A stretch of 64,000 nucleotides of DNA, taken from positions 1-64,000 of the forward strand of contig NZ_JALJFG010000025.1 in the NCBI RefSeq assembly GCF_023242475.1, read 5' to 3'. Position 1 is the stretch's first letter; each line of letters starts with the position of its first letter. Positions 35,293-44,521 of the stretch are shown piece after piece. Position numbers and translations under genes: made by a program. The notes below the pieces were generated by a model that worked only from the letters and a program-made list of their open reading frames with translations, had not been told where the DNA came from and searched no databases. The stretch is from Pseudomonas sp. MWU15-20650. Lineage in GTDB: Bacteria > Pseudomonadota > Gammaproteobacteria > Pseudomonadales > Pseudomonadaceae.

Positions 35293-35781
35293 ATGGCTAA
35301 CCGCTACGCAAAAATAATCCTGACCCTCGCCCTTGCGGCCTTCGCCACCTTGGTTGCGTTCAACAACATCACCGACTACGGCTCCAACTTCGCCTTCGTC
35401 AGCCATGTGTTGAGCATGGACACCACGTTCCCCGACAACGCCGCCATGTACCGTTCAATCACCACGCCTTGGCTGTGGCACGGTGCCTACGGGTTGATCA
35501 TTCTCGGCGAGGCACTCACGGCACTGTTGCTGGCACGGGGGGCGTGGTCGTTGTGGCGCGCCAGACACGCTACGGGTGTTGAGTTCAACCGATCCAAAGC
35601 CAGCGCAATCACCGGTCTCACCCTGGGCTTCATGGTGTGGTTTTTCGGCTTCATGGTGGTGGGCGGTGAATGGTTTCTGATGTGGCAATCCCATCAATGG
35701 AATGGCCAGGAAGCGGCGTTCAAGTTCTACATGGCAATTTTGGGTGTGCTGATTTTTCTCAATCAGGCGGATTCGGACTGA
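35293..35781 (+). CDS. DUF2165 family membrane protein
   Basis: The 162-residue product has about four membrane helices. Recognisable DUF2165 features are FNNITDYGSNFAFVSHVLSMDTTFP after the first helix, the W-HGAYGLIILGE second helix, and FMVVGGEWFLMWQSHQWNGQ near the end. Function is unknown. It is divergent from vgrG and ends at a strong terminator shared with putP. Confidence 0.85.
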   Translation: MANRYAKIILTLALAAFATLVAFNNITDYGSNFAFVSHVLSMDTTFPDNAAMYRSITTPWLWHGAYGLIILGEALTALLLARGAWSLWRARHATGVEFNRSKASAITGLTLGFMVWFFGFMVVGGEWFLMWQSHQWNGQEAAFKFYMAILGVLIFLNQADSD

Positions 35782-35787
35782 ACCCGC

Positions 35788-35827
35788 AAAAAAAGGCCCA
35801 CCATCCGCAGGACGTGGGCCTTTTTTC
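35788..35827. terminator. Bidirectional rho-independent terminator
   Basis: The stem AAGGCCCAC/GTGGGCCTT is flanked by an A-run and a T-run, so it works on both strands. It separates the convergent DUF2165 and putP genes. Confidence 0.9.
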
Positions 35828-35856
35828 AAATCAATGGGCGCTGAACGCCCGCTGAA

Positions 35857-37341
35857 TTACTTGTTGAGGTTGTAGTCTTTTTCCGCAGCGTCAAAACGCT
35901 CGACCATGCCGGCAGTCGGTGCGCCCATCTTGCTGACGAAGTAGATCGCCAGGCTGGCGAAGAGGAAGCCTGGGATGATTTCGTACAGGCCCAGCAGGGA
36001 AAAGTGCTTCCACACGATCACGGTGATCGCGCCGACCAGGATGCCGGCGAGTGCGCCGTTGCGGGTCATGTCCTTCCAGATCACCGAAATCAGCACCACA
36101 GGGCCAAAGGCCGCGCCGAAACCAGCCCAGGCATAGCTCACCAGGCCCAGTACGCGGTTGTCCGGGTTGGCCGCCATGGCGATAGCAATCAAAGCCACCA
36201 GCAGCACCATCGCGCGGCCGACCCATACCAGCTCGATCTGGGAGGCGTTCTTGCGCAGGAAGGTCTTGTAGAAGTCTTCGGTCAGGGCGCTGGAGCACAC
36301 CAGCAATTGGCAGCTCAGGGTACTCATTACCGCGGCCAGGATGGCCGAGAGCAGCACGCCGGCAATCCATGGGTTGAACAGCAGCTTGGCCAGTTCAATG
36401 AACACGCGCTCGTGGTTCTCGGTCACCGGGCCTGCAACTTCAGGGTGCGCCGAGAAGTACGCGATACCGAAGAAGCCCACCGCCACGGTGCCGCCCAGGC
36501 ACAGGATCATCCACGTCATGGAGATGCGGCGCGCCTTGGCAATCGACTTCACCGAATCGGCCGCCATGAAACGCGCAAGGATGTGCGGCTGACCGAAGTA
36601 GCCCAGACCCCAGCCCATCAGCGAGATGATGCCGATGAAGCTGGTGTTTTTCAGCATATTGAAGTTGTCAGGGTTCTTCGCTTCGATCGCCAGGAAGGTG
36701 GTATCGACACCGCCGGTTGCCAGCAACACGATGATGGGCGTCAGGATCAGCGCGAAGATCATCAGCGTGGCTTGTACGGTGTCAGTCCAGCTGACGGCTA
36801 GGAAACCACCGACGAAGGTGTAGGCAATCGTCGCAGCAGCACCGGCCCACAACGCTGTCTCGTAGGACATGCCGAAGGTGCTTTCAAACAAGCGGGCACC
36901 GGCCACGATGCCGGAGGCGCAATAGATGGTGAAGAACACCAGGATCACTACCGCGGAGATGATCCGCAGCAGGCCACTTTTATCTTCGAAGCGGCTGGAG
37001 AAGTAATCCGGCAGGGTCAGGGCGTCGCCGTTGTGTTCGGTCTGCACCCGCAGGCGGCCGGCCACGAACAACCAGTTGAGGTAGGCACCGACGATCAGGC
37101 CGATGGCAATCCAGCTTTCCGACAGACCAGACATGTAGATCGCGCCGGGCAACCCCATCAACAACCAGCCACTCATGTCGGAAGCACCGGCCGACAAGGC
37201 TGTTACCACGCTACCGAGGCTGCGACCGCCGAGGATGTAATCGGAAAGGTTGTTGGTGGAGCGATAGGCCATGAAGCCGATCAGCACCATTGCTGCGATG
37301 TAGATCACGAAGGTGATCAGGGTTGGATTACTAACGCTCAT
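35857..37341 (-). CDS. putP: Sodium/proline symporter PutP
   Basis: PutP couples Na+ to proline uptake across the inner membrane. The 494-residue protein has the SSS-family multi-helix layout. It shows LGGRSLGSVVTALSAGASDMSGWLLMGLPG near helix 2, which includes sodium and proline ligands, and WAGFGAAFGPV in the later half. It is divergent from putA across a 461-base region that holds GTTGCA-type PutA sites, so both are probably repressed by PutA when proline is absent. Confidence 0.96.
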   Translation of the reverse strand: MSVSNPTLITFVIYIAAMVLIGFMAYRSTNNLSDYILGGRSLGSVVTALSAGASDMSGWLLMGLPGAIYMSGLSESWIAIGLIVGAYLNWLFVAGRLRVQTEHNGDALTLPDYFSSRFEDKSGLLRIISAVVILVFFTIYCASGIVAGARLFESTFGMSYETALWAGAAATIAYTFVGGFLAVSWTDTVQATLMIFALILTPIIVLLATGGVDTTFLAIEAKNPDNFNMLKNTSFIGIISLMGWGLGYFGQPHILARFMAADSVKSIAKARRISMTWMILCLGGTVAVGFFGIAYFSAHPEVAGPVTENHERVFIELAKLLFNPWIAGVLLSAILAAVMSTLSCQLLVCSSALTEDFYKTFLRKNASQIELVWVGRAMVLLVALIAIAMAANPDNRVLGLVSYAWAGFGAAFGPVVLISVIWKDMTRNGALAGILVGAITVIVWKHFSLLGLYEIIPGFLFASLAIYFVSKMGAPTAGMVERFDAAEKDYNLNK

Positions 37342-37490
37342 AAGAGTGACGCCCTGGCTTTGTTTTTATGTAGCGACGGTCTGTCGGACGGCCACCCATT
37401 GATATCCGGGTAGACGAGCCTGCGTGCCGCGCATTTATGACTGACGTTTCCCCAGGAAAGCCGCCAGCCGATGAACCGAACCAATCAGGT

Positions 37491-37733
37491 GGTTGCACCT
37501 TGGCCGCGAATGCTATTCAACAAAGCAAATAAGGTGCAACCAGTTTCTTGAGAATAAGTTGCACCTTGATGTGTTTTACGCCAAACAGCTCGTTTTTGCT
37601 CCTTTTCGGAGCAAGAACAGCCGATCTCAGAAGCAAATGCACCAAAGCGAAGCGGTTTGTGTCGAAGGCCGGATTTTTTCGTGTGAAGCGTCGAAAATTT
37701 CATGAACAAAAAGGGTTGCACCCGGTTGCACCT
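37491..37733. promoter_or_regulatory. putP-putA intergenic PutA operator cluster
   Basis: Five copies of GTTGCA, the core of known PutA operators, occur here: 37492-37497, 37535-37540 (inverted), 37558-37563, 37715-37720 and 37725-37730. Four of the five extend to GGTTGCACC and the fifth is AGTTGCACC. The last two are direct repeats exactly 10 bp apart. The rest of the 461-base gap (37342-37802) contains no gene that I can support. Confidence 0.8.
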
Positions 37734-37802
37734 CTTCATGGGCAAAGCTAATCTTGCCGCCAGCAGATGCCACTCGGTAGTGGCACCCATGAGGATAAAA
37801 AG

Positions 37803-40800
37803 ATGGCAACGACCACCCTTGGGGTCAAACTCGACGACCCGACCCGCGAACGCCTGAAGGCTGCCGCGACCTCCATTGATCGCACGCCGCACTGGCTGAT
37901 CAAGCAGGCGATTTTCAATTACCTGGAGAAACTCGAGGGTGGTGCAACCCTGTCCGAGCTCAATGGCTTGGGCAGCAAGGACGCTGAAGACGCGGGCGAG
38001 GTCCAGGCCGACCACGCGCACCAGTGCTTCCTTGAGTTCGCCGAAAGCATCCTGCCGCAATCGGTATTGCGTGCCTCGATCACCGCCGCCTACCGTCGCC
38101 CAGAGCCGGAAGTGGTGCCGATGCTGATCGAGCAAGCGCGTCTGCCGCAGCAGATGGCCGAGGCCACCAACAAGCTGGCAGCATCGATCGCCGAGAAATT
38201 GCGCAATCAGAAAAGCGCTGGCGGCCGTGCCGGTATCGTTCAGGGCCTGCTGCAAGAATTTTCCCTGTCGTCCCAGGAAGGCGTGGCACTGATGTGCCTG
38301 GCCGAAGCGTTGCTGCGCATCCCGGACAAAGGCACCCGCGATGCGCTGATCCGCGACAAGATCAGCACCGGCAACTGGCAACCGCACCTGGGCAACAGCC
38401 CGTCGCTGTTTGTCAACGCCGCCACCTGGGGCCTGCTGCTGACCGGCAAACTGGTCGCCACCCATAACGAAGCCGGCCTGACTTCGTCCCTGAGCCGCAT
38501 CATCGGCAAAAGCGGCGAGCCGATGATCCGCAAGGGCGTCGACATGGCCATGCGCCTGATGGGCGAGCAGTTCGTTACCGGCGAAACCATCGCCGAAGCC
38601 CTGGCCAATGCGAGCAAGTTCGAAGCCAAGGGTTTCCGCTACTCCTACGATATGCTCGGTGAAGCCGCGCTGACCGAACACGACGCCCAGAAGTACCTGG
38701 CCTCGTACGAACAAGCCATTCACTCCATCGGCAAAGCCTCCCATGGCCGTGGGATCTATGAAGGCCCAGGCATCTCCATCAAGCTTTCGGCGCTGCACCC
38801 GCGCTACAGCCGTGCGCAGTACGAGCGCGTGATGGATGAGCTGTACCCTCGCCTGCTGTCCCTGACCCTGCTGGCCAAGCAATACGACATCGGCCTGAAC
38901 ATCGACGCCGAAGAAGCGGACCGTCTGGAGCTGTCGCTCGACCTGCTCGAACGCCTGTGCTTCGAGCCGCAACTGACCGGCTGGAACGGTATCGGTTTCG
39001 TGATCCAGGCGTACCAGAAACGTTGCCCGTATGTGATCGACTACGTCATTGACCTGGCACGCCGCAGCCGCCACCGCCTGATGATCCGCCTGGTGAAAGG
39101 CGCCTACTGGGACAGCGAAATCAAGCGTGCCCAAGTCGAAGGCCTGGAAGGCTATCCGGTCTATACCCGCAAGGTGTACACCGACGTTTCCTACATCGCC
39201 TGTGCACGCAAATTGCTGTCGGTACCGGAAGTCATCTATCCGCAGTTCGCCACGCACAACGCCCACACGCTGTCGGCCATCTACCATATCGCGGGTCAGA
39301 ACTACTATCCCGGCCAGTACGAGTTCCAGTGCCTGCACGGCATGGGTGAACCACTGTACGAGCAAGTTGTAGGCAAGGTCTCCGATGGCAAGTTGAACCG
39401 TCCCTGCCGCGTGTACGCACCCGTCGGCACTCACGAAACGCTGCTGGCTTACCTGGTCCGTCGCCTGCTGGAAAACGGCGCCAACACCTCGTTCGTCAAC
39501 CGGATTGCCGACCAGTCCATCTCTATTCAGGAGCTGGTGGCCGACCCCGTGGCCAGCATCGAGCAGATGGCGACGCTGGAAGGCGGCTTCGGCCTGCCGC
39601 ACCCGCGCATCCCGCTGCCGCGTGACCTGTATGGCAGCGACCGCGCCAACTCGGCAGGTATCGACCTGGCCAACGAACATCGCCTGGCATCGCTGTCCTG
39701 CGCGCTGCTGGCTACCGCACACAACCACTGGAAAGCTGCGCCGATGCTCGGTTGCACCTCCAGCGATCAAGCGGCCGCACCGGTATTGAACCCGTCCGAC
39801 TTGCGTGACGTGGTCGGCCACGTACAGGAAGCCACCGTCGAAGACGTCGACAACGCGATCCAGTGCGCCATCAGCGCCGCGCCGATCTGGCAGGCGACCC
39901 CGCCCGCCGAACGCGCCGCGATCCTGGAGCGTGCCGCCGACCTGATGGAAGGCGAGATTCAGCCGCTGATGGGCCTGCTGGCGCGTGAAGCCGGCAAGAC
40001 CTTCGCCAACGCCATCGCCGAAGTGCGTGAAGCGGTGGACTTCCTGCGCTACTACGCGGTGCAGGCGCGCCACGACTTCACCAACGACGCCCACCGCCCA
40101 TTGGGCCCAGTGGTGTGCATCAGCCCGTGGAACTTCCCACTGGCCATCTTCAGCGGTCAAGTCGCTGCCGCATTGGCTGCCGGCAACCCGGTATTGGCCA
40201 AGCCTGCCGAGCAAACGCCACTGGTGGCTGCACAAGCCGTGCGCATCCTGCTGGAAGCCGGTATCCCGCAAGGCGTGCTGCAATTGCTGCCGGGCCAGGG
40301 CGAAACTGTCGGTGCCCGCCTGGTGGGTGATGATCGCGTCAAAGGCGTGATGTTCACTGGCTCCACCGAGGTTGCGCGCCTGCTGCAACGCAATGTCGCC
40401 GGGCGCCTGGATGCCCAGGGGCGTCCGATTCCGCTGATCGCCGAAACTGGCGGCCAGAACGCGATGATCGTCGACTCCTCGGCACTCACCGAACAAGTGG
40501 TGATCGACGTGGTGTCCTCGGCCTTCGACAGCGCCGGCCAACGTTGCTCAGCCCTGCGCGTGTTGTGCCTGCAGGAAGATTCGGCAGACCGCGTCATCGA
40601 GATGCTCAAGGGCGCCATGGCTGAATGCCGCCTGGGCAACCCGGAGCGTTTGTCGGTGGATATCGGCCCGGTAATCGACGCCGAAGCCAAGGCTGGCATC
40701 GAGAAACACATCCAGGCCATGCGCGACAAAGGCCGCACGGTTTACCAGGTGGCGATTGCCGACGGCGAAGAAATCAAGCGCGGCACTTTCGTGATGCCAA

Positions 40801-41756
40801 CCCTGATCGAGCTGGAAAGCTTCGACGAGCTGCAACGGGAGATCTTCGGCCCGGTGCTGCACGTGGTGCGCTACAAGCGTAAAGAGATCGACCAGTTGAT
40901 CGGCCAGATCAATGCCTCGGGCTACGGCCTGACCCTGGGCGTACACACCCGCATCGATGAGACCATCGCCAAGGTGATCGACAACGTCCATGCCGGTAAC
41001 GTCTACGTTAACCGCAACATCGTTGGCGCCGTGGTGGGCGTGCAGCCGTTCGGCGGCGAAGGCTTGTCGGGTACCGGCCCGAAAGCCGGTGGCCCGCTGT
41101 ACCTTTACCGCCTGCTGTCGACTCGCCCTACCGATGCGATCGAGCAATCCTTCGTACGTGGCGACAAGCTGGCGGCGCCGGATGTGCGCCTGCGCGATGC
41201 CATGAGCCAACCGCTGACTGCACTGAAAACCTGGGCCGACGGCAATAAGTTCAGCGAACTGAGTGCACTGTGCACGCAGTTCGCCGCACAGTCCCAGAGC
41301 GGCATCACACGTCAGTTGGCCGGCCCGACCGGTGAGCGCAACAGCTATGCCATCCTGCCTCGCGAGCACGTACTGTGCCTCGCCGAAGTAGAAGGCGACC
41401 TGCTGGCCCAACTGGCGGCGGTATTGGCAGTGGGGGGTTCGGCGGTATGGCCGGAAACCGACCTGACCAAGGCTTTGTTCCCACGCCTGCCGAAGGACAT
41501 TCAGGCGAAGATCAAGCGTGTGGCCGACTGGACCAAGGACGAAGTCGTATTCGACGCCGTCCTGCACCACGGCGACTCCGATCAACTGCGCGGGGTGTGC
41601 CAGCAAGTGGCGCAGCGTAGTGGCGCGATTGTTGGCGTGCATGGCCTGTCCCAAGGCGAAACCGCAATTGCCCTGGAGCGCCTGGTGATCGAACGTGCAC
41701 TGAGCGTCAACACCGCAGCAGCAGGTGGTAACGCCAGCCTGATGACCATCGGCTAA
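37803..41756 (+). CDS. putA: Trifunctional PutA: repressor, proline dehydrogenase, P5C dehydrogenase
   Basis: PutA oxidises proline to glutamate at the membrane and also represses the put genes. The 1317-residue protein has a ribbon-helix-helix DNA-binding domain at residues 1-45 (TTTLGVKLDDPTRERLKAAA). The flavin proline dehydrogenase barrel follows (FRYSYDMLGEAALT, LNIDAEEADRLELSLDL). The aldehyde dehydrogenase domain has ETGGQNAMIV and catalytic Cys915 in AGQRCSALRV. A C-terminal domain closes the tunnel. The ATG at 37803 has GAGGAT upstream; the frame is open to 37767. Length matches the long trifunctional type. Confidence 0.97.
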   Translation: MATTTLGVKLDDPTRERLKAAATSIDRTPHWLIKQAIFNYLEKLEGGATLSELNGLGSKDAEDAGEVQADHAHQCFLEFAESILPQSVLRASITAAYRRPEPEVVPMLIEQARLPQQMAEATNKLAASIAEKLRNQKSAGGRAGIVQGLLQEFSLSSQEGVALMCLAEALLRIPDKGTRDALIRDKISTGNWQPHLGNSPSLFVNAATWGLLLTGKLVATHNEAGLTSSLSRIIGKSGEPMIRKGVDMAMRLMGEQFVTGETIAEALANASKFEAKGFRYSYDMLGEAALTEHDAQKYLASYEQAIHSIGKASHGRGIYEGPGISIKLSALHPRYSRAQYERVMDELYPRLLSLTLLAKQYDIGLNIDAEEADRLELSLDLLERLCFEPQLTGWNGIGFVIQAYQKRCPYVIDYVIDLARRSRHRLMIRLVKGAYWDSEIKRAQVEGLEGYPVYTRKVYTDVSYIACARKLLSVPEVIYPQFATHNAHTLSAIYHIAGQNYYPGQYEFQCLHGMGEPLYEQVVGKVSDGKLNRPCRVYAPVGTHETLLAYLVRRLLENGANTSFVNRIADQSISIQELVADPVASIEQMATLEGGFGLPHPRIPLPRDLYGSDRANSAGIDLANEHRLASLSCALLATAHNHWKAAPMLGCTSSDQAAAPVLNPSDLRDVVGHVQEATVEDVDNAIQCAISAAPIWQATPPAERAAILERAADLMEGEIQPLMGLLAREAGKTFANAIAEVREAVDFLRYYAVQARHDFTNDAHRPLGPVVCISPWNFPLAIFSGQVAAALAAGNPVLAKPAEQTPLVAAQAVRILLEAGIPQGVLQLLPGQGETVGARLVGDDRVKGVMFTGSTEVARLLQRNVAGRLDAQGRPIPLIAETGGQNAMIVDSSALTEQVVIDVVSSAFDSAGQRCSALRVLCLQEDSADRVIEMLKGAMAECRLGNPERLSVDIGPVIDAEAKAGIEKHIQAMRDKGRTVYQVAIADGEEIKRGTFVMPTLIELESFDELQREIFGPVLHVVRYKRKEIDQLIGQINASGYGLTLGVHTRIDETIAKVIDNVHAGNVYVNRNIVGAVVGVQPFGGEGLSGTGPKAGGPLYLYRLLSTRPTDAIEQSFVRGDKLAAPDVRLRDAMSQPLTALKTWADGNKFSELSALCTQFAAQSQSGITRQLAGPTGERNSYAILPREHVLCLAEVEGDLLAQLAAVLAVGGSAVWPETDLTKALFPRLPKDIQAKIKRVADWTKDEVVFDAVLHHGDSDQLRGVCQQVAQRSGAIVGVHGLSQGETAIALERLVIERALSVNTAAAGGNASLMTIG

Positions 41757-41778
41757 CCCTGACGGAACGCGGTTGAAC

Positions 41779-41824
41779 ATGTGGGAGGGGCGGTGCGACG
41801 ATTCGCACTTGCCCCCTCCCACAT
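41779..41824. repeat. REP-type double palindrome after putA
   Basis: Outer arms ATGTGGGAGGGGC (41779-41791) and its complement at 41811-41824 enclose an inner 6-bp hairpin (GTGCGA/TCGCAC). It is the same family as at 12846 and 53606. It lies in the putA-acyl-CoA dehydrogenase gap and may serve as a terminator. Confidence 0.8.
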
Positions 41825-41914
41825 TTTGCTTGTCCATCACTTAAATCAATCTTGCTATCCAGCTTCTATTCGCGCACTTAGACTCAGGCCCATTCCCTTA
41901 GAAGGTAAGCCGCC

Positions 41915-43717
41915 ATGTCCGAGACGCTGCTCAGTTCCCGCAATCTGGCTTTCGAGCTGTACGAAGTCCTCGATGCCCAGGGCTTGACCCAGCGCGAGCG
42001 GTTTGCCGAGCACACTCGCGAAACCTTCGATGCAGCCATCAGCACGGCACGTAGCATTGCCGAAAAGTATTTCGCCCCCCATAACCGCAAAAACGACGAA
42101 AACGAACCGCGCTATGAAGATGGCAACGCGATTCTGATTCCAGACGTCAAACCGGCCGTGGACGCGTTCCTGGAAGCCGGCTTCCTCAACGCTGCGCGCA
42201 GTTTCGAAGCGGGTGGCATGCAACTGCCAACCCTGCTGTCCCAGGCTTGCTTCGCGCACTTTCAAGCGGCCAACGCGGCCTCGACGTCCTACCCTTTCTT
42301 GACCATGGGCGCGGCCAACCTGATCGAAAGCTTCGGCACCCCCGATCAGAAACAACGCTTCCTGCAACCGATGATCGACGGCCGCTTCTTTGGCACCATG
42401 GCCCTGACCGAACCCCACGCAGGCTCATCCTTGTCGGATATTCGTACCCGCGCAGAACCTGCGGCTGACGGCAGCTATCGCCTCAAGGGCAACAAGATCT
42501 TCATCTCCGGTGGCGACCATCCGCTGTCGGAAAACATCGTGCATATGGTGCTGGCCAAATTGCCGGACGCACCTGCGGGCGTGAAGGGCATTTCGCTGTT
42601 TATCGTGCCCAAATTCCTGGTCAATGAGGATGGCAGCCTGGGCGCGCGTAACGATGTGCTGCTGGCCGGGCTGTTTCACAAGATGGGCTGGCGCGGCACC
42701 ACCTCTACCGCGCTTAACTTCGGCGATAACGGTAACTGCGTCGGCTATCTGGTGGGCAAACCGCACCAGGGCTTGAGCTGCATGTTCCAGATGATGAACG
42801 AAGCACGTATCGGGGTGGGCATGGGCGCAGTGATGCTCGGTTACGCCGGCTACCTGTACTCATTGGATTACGCCCGCGAACGCCCCCAAGGCCGCTTGCC
42901 CGACAGCAAAGACCCGAGCACGGCGCCGGTCCCGATCATCCAGCACGCCGACATCAAGCGCATGCTGCTGACCCAGAAAGCCTATGTGGAAGGTGCCTTT
43001 GACCTTGGCCTCTACGCCGCACGGCTGTTCGACGACACCACCACCCTGGAAACCGACACCGAGCGCAAGCAAGCCCACGAACTGCTGGACCTGCTCACGC
43101 CCATCGTCAAATCCTGGCCGTCGGAGTTTTGCCTCAAGGCCAACGAACTGGCGATCCAGATCCTCGGCGGGCACGGCTACACCCGTGAATACCCGGTGGA
43201 GCAGTACTACCGCGACAACCGCCTCAACCCGATCCATGAAGGCACCCATGGCATCCAATCCCTGGATTTGCTCGGGCGCAAATTGGCGCAGAACGGTGGC
43301 GCCGGCTTGAAGCAATTGATTCGACTGATCGCCGAGACGGGCGCACGAGCGCACCGATACCCATCCCTTACACCCTTGAGAGAACCACTGGAACACCTGG
43401 TGACGCGCCTGCAACAAGTCACCCTGGGCCTGCTGACGGACCTGGCCCAGGGCAAGGTCAACAGCAGCCTGGCAAACTCGGCGCTGTACTTGAAAGTATT
43501 CGGGCATACGGTGATCGGCTGGCGCTGGTTGGAACAGGCGATCCGCGCCGAAGAAGGGCTGGCCAAGGGGAATGCGGCCGATGTGGCCTTCTATAAGGGC
43601 AAGCTCCAGGCCGCCCGGTACTTCCTGACCTGGGAAGTACCGAGCTGCCATCATGAACTGGCGATTCTGCAGGCACGGGACGATACGTGCCTGGGGATGC
43701 AAGACGACTGGTTCTAA
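41915..43717 (+). CDS. Acyl-CoA dehydrogenase, long form with C-terminal extension
   Basis: This is a 600-residue FAD flavoprotein. Typical features are ALTEPHAGSSLSDIRTRA in the middle domain, GHGYTREYPVEQYYRD, and HEGTHGIQSLDLLGRKL, whose Glu corresponds to the catalytic base of medium-chain enzymes. The roughly 120-residue extension after this is typical of the bacterial subfamily with an added C-terminal domain. It should oxidise an acyl-CoA in beta-oxidation; chain-length preference is not readable. AAGGTAA precedes the ATG. A homologue (PA5020) lies between msrA and cvrA in P. aeruginosa. Confidence 0.92.
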   Translation: MSETLLSSRNLAFELYEVLDAQGLTQRERFAEHTRETFDAAISTARSIAEKYFAPHNRKNDENEPRYEDGNAILIPDVKPAVDAFLEAGFLNAARSFEAGGMQLPTLLSQACFAHFQAANAASTSYPFLTMGAANLIESFGTPDQKQRFLQPMIDGRFFGTMALTEPHAGSSLSDIRTRAEPAADGSYRLKGNKIFISGGDHPLSENIVHMVLAKLPDAPAGVKGISLFIVPKFLVNEDGSLGARNDVLLAGLFHKMGWRGTTSTALNFGDNGNCVGYLVGKPHQGLSCMFQMMNEARIGVGMGAVMLGYAGYLYSLDYARERPQGRLPDSKDPSTAPVPIIQHADIKRMLLTQKAYVEGAFDLGLYAARLFDDTTTLETDTERKQAHELLDLLTPIVKSWPSEFCLKANELAIQILGGHGYTREYPVEQYYRDNRLNPIHEGTHGIQSLDLLGRKLAQNGGAGLKQLIRLIAETGARAHRYPSLTPLREPLEHLVTRLQQVTLGLLTDLAQGKVNSSLANSALYLKVFGHTVIGWRWLEQAIRAEEGLAKGNAADVAFYKGKLQAARYFLTWEVPSCHHELAILQARDDTCLGMQDDWF

Positions 43718-43723
43718 CCCGGG

Positions 43724-44017
43724 TCAGGGCTGCCCGATCACCTTGGTAATCACATCGACCGTGGCGCTGACTTGCTCTTGGTAACGGTCGAGTTCCTGCT
43801 GATGAGCCTGTTGCATTTCGATCTGCTCGGCGCACAGGTTCAGCGCGGCCAGTACCAATAATTTGTCACCGATCAGCGTCGGGTACTTTTTCTTGGTGGT
43901 GGCCAGTGAGGCTTTGAGCATGGTCACGGCGTGCATCAGGGTCTGGTCTTCCCCGGCCGGTGCCTTGATCGAGTAATCCTCTCCGAGAATCGAAACGACC
44001 TTTATCCCGTCATTCAT
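43724..44017 (-). CDS. zapA: Cell division protein ZapA
   Basis: ZapA cross-links FtsZ filaments at the division site. The 97-residue product has the N-terminal fold KVVSILGEDYSIKAPAGEDQTL and a C-terminal coiled coil from about residue 50, with MLKASLATTKKKYPTLIGDKLLVLAALNL as the family core. Its ATG overlaps the stop of the TIGR02449 gene by four bases. In P. aeruginosa the same pair is followed by the 6S RNA gene and ygfA; here it runs straight into a convergent acyl-CoA dehydrogenase gene six bases away. Confidence 0.92.
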   Translation of the reverse strand: MNDGIKVVSILGEDYSIKAPAGEDQTLMHAVTMLKASLATTKKKYPTLIGDKLLVLAALNLCAEQIEMQQAHQQELDRYQEQVSATVDVITKVIGQP

Positions 44018-44244
44018 GCGCTGACAGGCCCTGCACTCACACGCTCAACCAGCGCCTGGATGCGGGCGGCAGTGGCGCCGTTCTTTTCTTCCTGCTCCAT
44101 CAGGTTCAGTTGCAGGCTGTCGTTCTCATCCTTGGCGCGGGCCAGTTCCGCCTTGAGGGATTCGTTGCTGCCCAACAGGTCTTGATTCTGCTGTACCAGG
44201 TCGCTGACCAGTTGTTCCAATTGGCTGAGGGATGCTTCTAACAT
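44014..44244 (-). CDS. TIGR02449 family coiled-coil protein (ZapB-like)
   Basis: The 76-residue product is almost entirely a predicted coiled coil (LEQLVSDLVQQNQDLLGSNESLKAELARAKDENDSL). It is the constant upstream partner of zapA in gammaproteobacteria and is thought to be the ZapB-like link of the division ring, though that role is inferred. It overlaps zapA by four bases. The start ATG at 44244 lies in the 277-base region shared with the chemoreceptor promoter. Confidence 0.85.
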   Translation of the reverse strand: MLEASLSQLEQLVSDLVQQNQDLLGSNESLKAELARAKDENDSLQLNLMEQEEKNGATAARIQALVERVSAGPVSA

Positions 44245-44414
44245 TTTGATTTCTCGGGCATTTTTAAAGGGCGGTGACGATAAAGAAAATTCACCTCGGA
44301 TGCCAGGGTTATCCCCGGCGCGCAGCCCGATAGTTCAGGGCCGGGCCGCACTTTCGAGCCTTAGTGACTGCATTTACCCGATCTGGTTCCTGAATCCGTC
44401 CAACCCCTTGTCAG

Positions 44415-44464
44415 ATGCGACAAAAGCGCGCATCCGCTTAAGACTTTAGTCGCATGGCCGATAC
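44415..44464 (+). promoter_or_regulatory. FliA (sigma28)-type promoter and inverted repeat upstream of the chemoreceptor gene
   Basis: TTAA at 44438-44441, then exactly 15 bases, then GCCGATAC at 44457-44464 matches the flagellar sigma28 consensus TAAA-N15-GCCGATAA at 10 of 12 positions. The start point would be about 45-50 bases before the ATG. A 12-bp inverted repeat with one mismatch (44415-44426 with 44444-44455) overlaps the promoter and could be an operator. Confidence 0.75.
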
Positions 44465-44521
44465 CGGATGCATACCCCGTCTCATGGCCGCACGGATCGC
44501 GCTTCCCCCCAGGACTCCAGC

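Noticed and set aside
37485..40541. 1018-codon open frame antisense to putA
   Set aside because: It overlaps the put operators and the PutA coding region; composition is that of a mirror frame and it has no recognisable domain.
44245..44440. Possible 6S RNA gene upstream of the TIGR02449-zapA pair
   Set aside because: 6S RNA lies downstream of zapA in related genomes, and I could not see the long closing stem with a central bubble here. A covariance-model search would settle it.
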